From Spirochaetales bacterium (lineage in GTDB: Bacteria; Spirochaetota; Spirochaetia; JC444; Marispirochaetaceae): a DNA stretch of 37,411 nt. A program made the position numbers and the translations under genes. The notes beneath the pieces are model-generated. The model saw only the letters and a list, made by a program, of their open reading frames with translations. It was not told the DNA's origin and ran no database searches. Below are positions 34,363-37,411 of the stretch, piece by piece. Location of the stretch: contig JAFGQL010000166.1 of the NCBI GenBank assembly GCA_016935695.1, positions 1 through 37,411 on the forward strand, in the 5' to 3' direction. Position 1 is the first letter of the stretch. Each line of letters opens with the position of its first letter.

Positions 34363-35310
34363 TTACGCTAAAGCTTCTTTGTGCATGTACGCCGGTTCGG
34401 CGAAGGACCGGGTTGAGCGTTTCGTAAGACGTATGTCAGCCACTCCCTTTGCTGCCAGTCCATTATCCACGAGCAATTCACAGGCTCCGAAGGTGAGCTC
34501 TATATTCTTGTTGTTCAGGACCTGGGAAAACCGCTGGTGGATGACCGATAACGGCGTCATGCGGCCTTCGTCCTTCAGGAAGTCCAGCAACAGCCCGAAG
34601 ATGCCGTGCAGGTTCTCTTGTACATACCGGGCCATCATATTTGCCGATTCGAAGATGACATCCACCGGCGGCATGGCGGAATACACTATCTTTGAGTACC
34701 GGTCCATCAGTTCGGGTTCCAGTTCGGCCGCCTGTTCCAGCACCTCCCTCTCGGGGATGATTCCTTTGCTCAGGATGACGAGGGCGGCATACCGGTTTAC
34801 CATGTACCCCAAAAGCATATACGCGCGCTTAGGTTTTCCCTGGCCGCAGTATTTGGTAAGCTTTTGCATGTAGAAATGCCACCAGGCCCCCTCGGTAAAC
34901 AGGCGGCATGCCTTCTCGTAGGTGCCCAGCCTGTTGTCCTTGGAAAAGAATTTTTGCAGGGACGAATCACTGCAGTATGCAAGCTTTCCTGAGTGCCGCA
35001 TGGAAGCCGGCCCGACACCGGTGGTCATTCCTTCGCACAGCTGCCTGAAAAGGCTTCTTGAAAACATGAATGTCTCGAACCAGTGGCCGTCTTCCACCAG
35101 AACGAACTGCTGCATGCGCACGTTCTCATCGGTGGTGATGAGCATGACGTCAATATCTGAATGGGCCCAGAAGTCGCCCCTGACGGTGCTTCCATAGAAA
35201 AAGCAGGCAATGATCTGGGAATCGCGTCTGGCCTTTTCCACGAAGGCGTCCATTGCCCTGTCTCTGGAGGCCCTGTCTTCCTTGACGTCGTAGGTTTCGA
35301 TCGTTCCCAT
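34363..35310 (-). CDS. Nucleotidyltransferase-domain protein
   Basis: The 315-residue protein has an N-terminal Pol-beta-like nucleotidyltransferase domain. FFYGSTVRGDFWAHSDIDVM gives the Gly-Ser pair (40-41) and Asp52/Asp54 that bind metal. The rest is helical (YMLLGYMVNRYAALVIL, IFGLLLDFLKDEG), as in aminoglycoside adenylyltransferases and related proteins. The substrate is unknown. AAGGAGGA directly precedes two adjacent ATG codons (35313 and 35310); I chose 35310 for better spacing. It heads a likely two-gene operon with the UvrA-family gene, which hints at a shared stress or drug-response role. Confidence 0.82.
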   Translation of the reverse strand: MGTIETYDVKEDRASRDRAMDAFVEKARRDSQIIACFFYGSTVRGDFWAHSDIDVMLITTDENVRMQQFVLVEDGHWFETFMFSRSLFRQLCEGMTTGVGPASMRHSGKLAYCSDSSLQKFFSKDNRLGTYEKACRLFTEGAWWHFYMQKLTKYCGQGKPKRAYMLLGYMVNRYAALVILSKGIIPEREVLEQAAELEPELMDRYSKIVYSAMPPVDVIFESANMMARYVQENLHGIFGLLLDFLKDEGRMTPLSVIHQRFSQVLNNKNIELTFGACELLVDNGLAAKGVADIRLTKRSTRSFAEPAYMHKEALA

Positions 35311-35410
35311 CATTCCTCCTTGCATATGGTGATCCTGCTCATCAGGAGCATACCCTGCCAAACGCCGGCGGAATTGACTTTTTTTCTCATTGTTTTTTTT
35401 TACCGCGGCA

Positions 35411-36307
35411 TCATTCAAGTTCGACGTAGTAGTCGAGACGGATAATCTCGTCGGGAGGGAAGTGCTGTACGTGTTCCTCAATCATCCGGGGCCCGTCGTC
35501 GTACTCCTTGGGCCGATAATCGGCGGACTCAATAAGCTTGAACATTTTTGCCCAGGACCTGCCTTTCCATTCGAGGCCGTATTCGGAGGATTCCGCGCTC
35601 ATGACCGCGTAGCGGCCCGCGGGTATGACGCTCTTGGCGAACCCCGCCGATGGTTGCGCGTTTTTCCCGACAGTCAAAAGGAATTCGTATCCGTATGCAA
35701 CCCCGGGAACAGGCGTAAAATATGGGTTTCCGTTTTCATCGGTTCTTTTCATTTTCGGCGGAGGCGGACATTCGCGCCCGAAAATGCGGTACGGTTTTTT
35801 CAGGTATTGCTGGGTCCTTGCCCATCTTTGGAGGGGCGTCCACGCGTCCCTCTCGGGGGTTGCCGATACGGCGGCGTTGGTTACCACATGCTGCTCTTCC
35901 AGAAATTTTATGACCAGATCGTCAAAAAACTCGGTAACAAGGGTGACCGGTTCGAGGCCCCGCATATTCAGTTCACCGGTGGCCGCCGCGTATTTGCGCA
36001 CCTGGGACGGATTGCGCCCGAATTCGCGGGAGAACGCCCTTGCATAGGATTCCTCGGTATTGAACCCGGAATCGAATGCGATATCATAGATACTTTCTTC
36101 AGAGAATGCAACTTTTTCCAGACTTTCGCACAACCTGCGTTTGCGCACATATTCCTTGAAAGAATACCCGGTAAACTCGGGAAACAGGCGATAGTACTGG
36201 GCTGTGGACAAGAATGCCTGGGAGGCGGCTTCCTCGGCACTGATTTCCGCTCCGAGGTTTTCCTCTATGAAGTCGATGGATTTCTGGATGCGCCGGTAAT
36301 AATTCAT
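35411..36307 (-). CDS. AraC-family regulator with C-terminal effector-binding domain
   Basis: The 298-residue protein carries an N-terminal AraC double helix-turn-helix (about 1-105): LGAEISAEEAASQAFLSTAQYYRLF, then SIYDIAFDSGFNTEESYARAF and NPSQVRKY. The C-terminal part (about 115-298) is an AraC effector-binding (GyrI-like) domain with PVPGVAYGYEFLL, IPAGRYAVMSA and FPPDEIIRLDYYVELE. This is the Rob-type order with DNA-binding first. The start is taken at the ATG at 36307; the frame runs to 36484 into the opposite gene. It is divergent from the regulator at 36371, which has the same domain order and exactly the same length. Confidence 0.88.
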   Translation of the reverse strand: MNYYRRIQKSIDFIEENLGAEISAEEAASQAFLSTAQYYRLFPEFTGYSFKEYVRKRRLCESLEKVAFSEESIYDIAFDSGFNTEESYARAFSREFGRNPSQVRKYAAATGELNMRGLEPVTLVTEFFDDLVIKFLEEQHVVTNAAVSATPERDAWTPLQRWARTQQYLKKPYRIFGRECPPPPKMKRTDENGNPYFTPVPGVAYGYEFLLTVGKNAQPSAGFAKSVIPAGRYAVMSAESSEYGLEWKGRSWAKMFKLIESADYRPKEYDDGPRMIEEHVQHFPPDEIIRLDYYVELE

Positions 36308-36370
36308 GGGGTTTTCCAGTGTATCATATTGCAATACCCTGCGGAAAGTGTAGTATTTCAACTTGAAACA
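36308..36370. promoter_or_regulatory. 63-bp divergent promoter region between two AraC-type regulators
   Basis: On the plus strand TTGCAA (36329-36334) and TAGTAT (36351-36356) with a 16-base spacer are a candidate promoter. On the minus strand TATGAT (36323-36328) is a candidate -10. Both leaders would be only about ten bases. The short gap means either regulator bound here would affect both genes. Confidence 0.35.
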
Positions 36371-37267
36371 ATGAATACATACGAAGAACGCATAAAAAAT
36401 GTCGTAGAGTTCATGGAAACTCATTATCCCAAAGAGCTGAAGCTTAAGGACCTGGCCCAATCCGCCTGTTTTTCCGTGTATCATTTCGCCAGGATTTTTC
36501 AGCTCATAACCGGCACAACCCCCATCAAATACCTCAAGGATGTGCGCCTTAAGAACGCTGCCGCGCTGCTTATCCAGACGGATATGCCGGTTACGGAAGT
36601 CGCCTTATCCACGGGGTTCGGTTCAATCTCGAGCTTCAACGCATCGTTTAAGTCCAGGTTCGGCGTCACACCGGTTGAGCTGCGAGGGGGCAAAGAAAGC
36701 AATTTCCAGGAAGCTTTTGGCAAAATGCAGGAAGCGGATGCCCCGGCCCACGGCCATACTCTGAATAAATCATTAGTAAAGAGGGTATGGAACATGAATG
36801 TATCAGTAAAGGAATTTTCACCAAAGCGGGTTGGGTATTTCAGGCATACGGGAAGCTATCTTGATACCGGAGCCAACTGGCAGAGACTTCTCGGGTGGGT
36901 GGCAAAAAACGGTTTATTCCGGCCGAGCGCGGAGTTCATCGGGATATCACTCGACGACCCCGAGACAACCGAGGACGACGCCTGCCGCCATGACGCCTGC
37001 ATCACATTGCCGGAAGGTTTCAACGAAGCGGAACACACGGGCGCCTCGTATCAGACCTTGCCCGGCGGCAGTTACGCGGTTTACCGCTTCCACGATACAA
37101 TCGACAAGCTTTTACTTGCCTTCCGGAGCCTGTATCTCCAGTGGCTGCCAGAGAGCGGGTACGAGGCGGACGACCGGCCGGTGATGGAAATCAACCTGAA
37201 CAATCCGGCGGATGATCCCGAACACAAAAGCAGATGTGATGTATGCATACCGGTGAGGAAATCCTAA
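36371..37267 (+). CDS. AraC-family regulator with C-terminal GyrI-like domain
   Basis: The 298-residue protein starts with an AraC DNA-binding domain (about 1-100). It shows LKLKDLAQSACFSVYHFARIFQ, the recognition-helix region MPVTEVALSTGFGSISSFNASF, and KSRFGVTPVELR. A linker leads to a GyrI-like small-molecule-binding domain (about 142-298) with KEFSPKRVGYFRHTGSY, LPGGSYAVYRFHDTI and PVMEINLNNP. The frame is open far upstream (to 35390), but that part is only the complement of the divergent regulator. The ATG at 36371 gives a normal AraC N terminus. The acetyltransferase gene starts 13 bases after its stop. Confidence 0.88.
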   Translation: MNTYEERIKNVVEFMETHYPKELKLKDLAQSACFSVYHFARIFQLITGTTPIKYLKDVRLKNAAALLIQTDMPVTEVALSTGFGSISSFNASFKSRFGVTPVELRGGKESNFQEAFGKMQEADAPAHGHTLNKSLVKRVWNMNVSVKEFSPKRVGYFRHTGSYLDTGANWQRLLGWVAKNGLFRPSAEFIGISLDDPETTEDDACRHDACITLPEGFNEAEHTGASYQTLPGGSYAVYRFHDTIDKLLLAFRSLYLQWLPESGYEADDRPVMEINLNNPADDPEHKSRCDVCIPVRKS

Positions 37268-37280
37268 GGAGCTGAAACGG

Positions 37281-37411
37281 ATGATTCGGAAGCTTACCAA
37301 TGATGATATGGCTATGACTGCTGCGCTGTTTTCCATGGTTATCTCAGATTTGCAAAAGAACGGGATCGACCAGTGGGACGAAGCGTATCCGTCGCGCGCC
37401 GTCTTGGAAGC
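37281..37411 (+). CDS. GNAT-family N-acetyltransferase (3' truncated by window end)
   Basis: Forty-three codons are present, starting MIRKLTNDDMAMTAALF and including KNGIDQWDEAYPS, a segment seen near the N terminus of many GNAT acetyltransferases of unknown substrate. The acetyl-CoA site would lie beyond the window. AAGGAG lies nine bases before the ATG, partly overlapping the stop of the AraC-type gene, so the two are probably co-transcribed. Confidence 0.65.
   Translation, partial: MIRKLTNDDMAMTAALFSMVISDLQKNGIDQWDEAYPSRAVLE

Noticed and set aside
34363-35310. MNT/HEPN-type toxin-antitoxin system
   Set aside because: The nucleotidyltransferase is a 315-residue protein with its own helical tail and the adjacent gene is UvrA-family; there is no HEPN partner.
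35390-36370. Long plus-strand open frame continuous with the second AraC-type gene, which would make a 625-residue protein
   Set aside because: It is exactly complementary to the first AraC-type gene, has no family signature, and the normal AraC N terminus begins at the ATG at 36371.
1-37411. CRISPR array, tRNA/rRNA genes, insertion sequences, prophage
   Set aside because: No regularly spaced repeats, cloverleaf-like blocks, transposase or phage structural genes were seen in reading the window.

Overview
The window comes from a diderm (Gram-negative-type) bacterium. It carries two TonB-dependent outer-membrane receptors with their own ExbB-ExbD-ExbD-TonB energising set, several Sec-exported lipoproteins with clear lipoboxes, and a large cysteine-free secreted protein. 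Base composition looks slightly GC-rich (low-to-mid 50s % by eye). The mix of lipoproteins, double-Cache sensor kinase, divergent PurA, YciO-like protein and PHP phosphatase fits a free-living or gut spirochaete, but that placement is inference from gene style. Nothing here proves taxonomy.

Layout. (1) 1-3237: 3' part of a giant Ig-like/TIG/propeller-like surface protein, with a terminator-like hairpin behind it. (2) 3362-6159: a solute-binding-type lipoprotein on the minus strand, diverging from a coupled pair (nucleotidyltransferase-like protein plus sugar-isomerase-type TIM barrel). (3) 6278-11752: aldo/keto reductase with a ferredoxin tail, ModF-like double ABC ATPase, DEAD-box RNA helicase and a cytoplasmic GH27 alpha-galactosidase. 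(4) 11749-16476: double-Cache histidine kinase, a divergent adenylosuccinate synthetase, an APH-type kinase and an OsmC-like protein. (5) 16463-24665, minus strand: TonB, ExbD, ExbD, ExbB, lipoprotein and TonB-dependent receptor 1 in one tight run, with a second paralogous receptor upstream of it. (6) 24731-27745: PHP phosphatase, YciO-like protein coupled to a NUDIX hydrolase, and an ornithine/lysine-type PLP decarboxylase. (7) 27994-31430: serine-protease lipoprotein, LipB and a repeat lipoprotein. (8) 31439-35310, minus strand: nucleotidyltransferase followed by a UvrA-family protein. (9) 35411-37411: two divergent AraC-type regulators of identical length, each with a ligand-binding tail, then the start of a GNAT acetyltransferase.

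How the genes work together. The clearest system is the TonB block. Receptors 1 and 2 would import a ligand across the outer membrane, ExbB with two different ExbD subunits would harvest proton-motive force, and TonB would transmit it. The 262-residue lipoprotein between exbB and receptor 1 is probably an accessory part, and no substrate is evident. Gene packing is very tight: stop/start overlaps occur inside operons and coding overlaps occur between convergent genes (11749-11752, 16463-16476, 26582-26587). Most of the rest looks like housekeeping or small-operon chromosome. No tRNA, rRNA, CRISPR array, insertion sequence or prophage gene was recognised.
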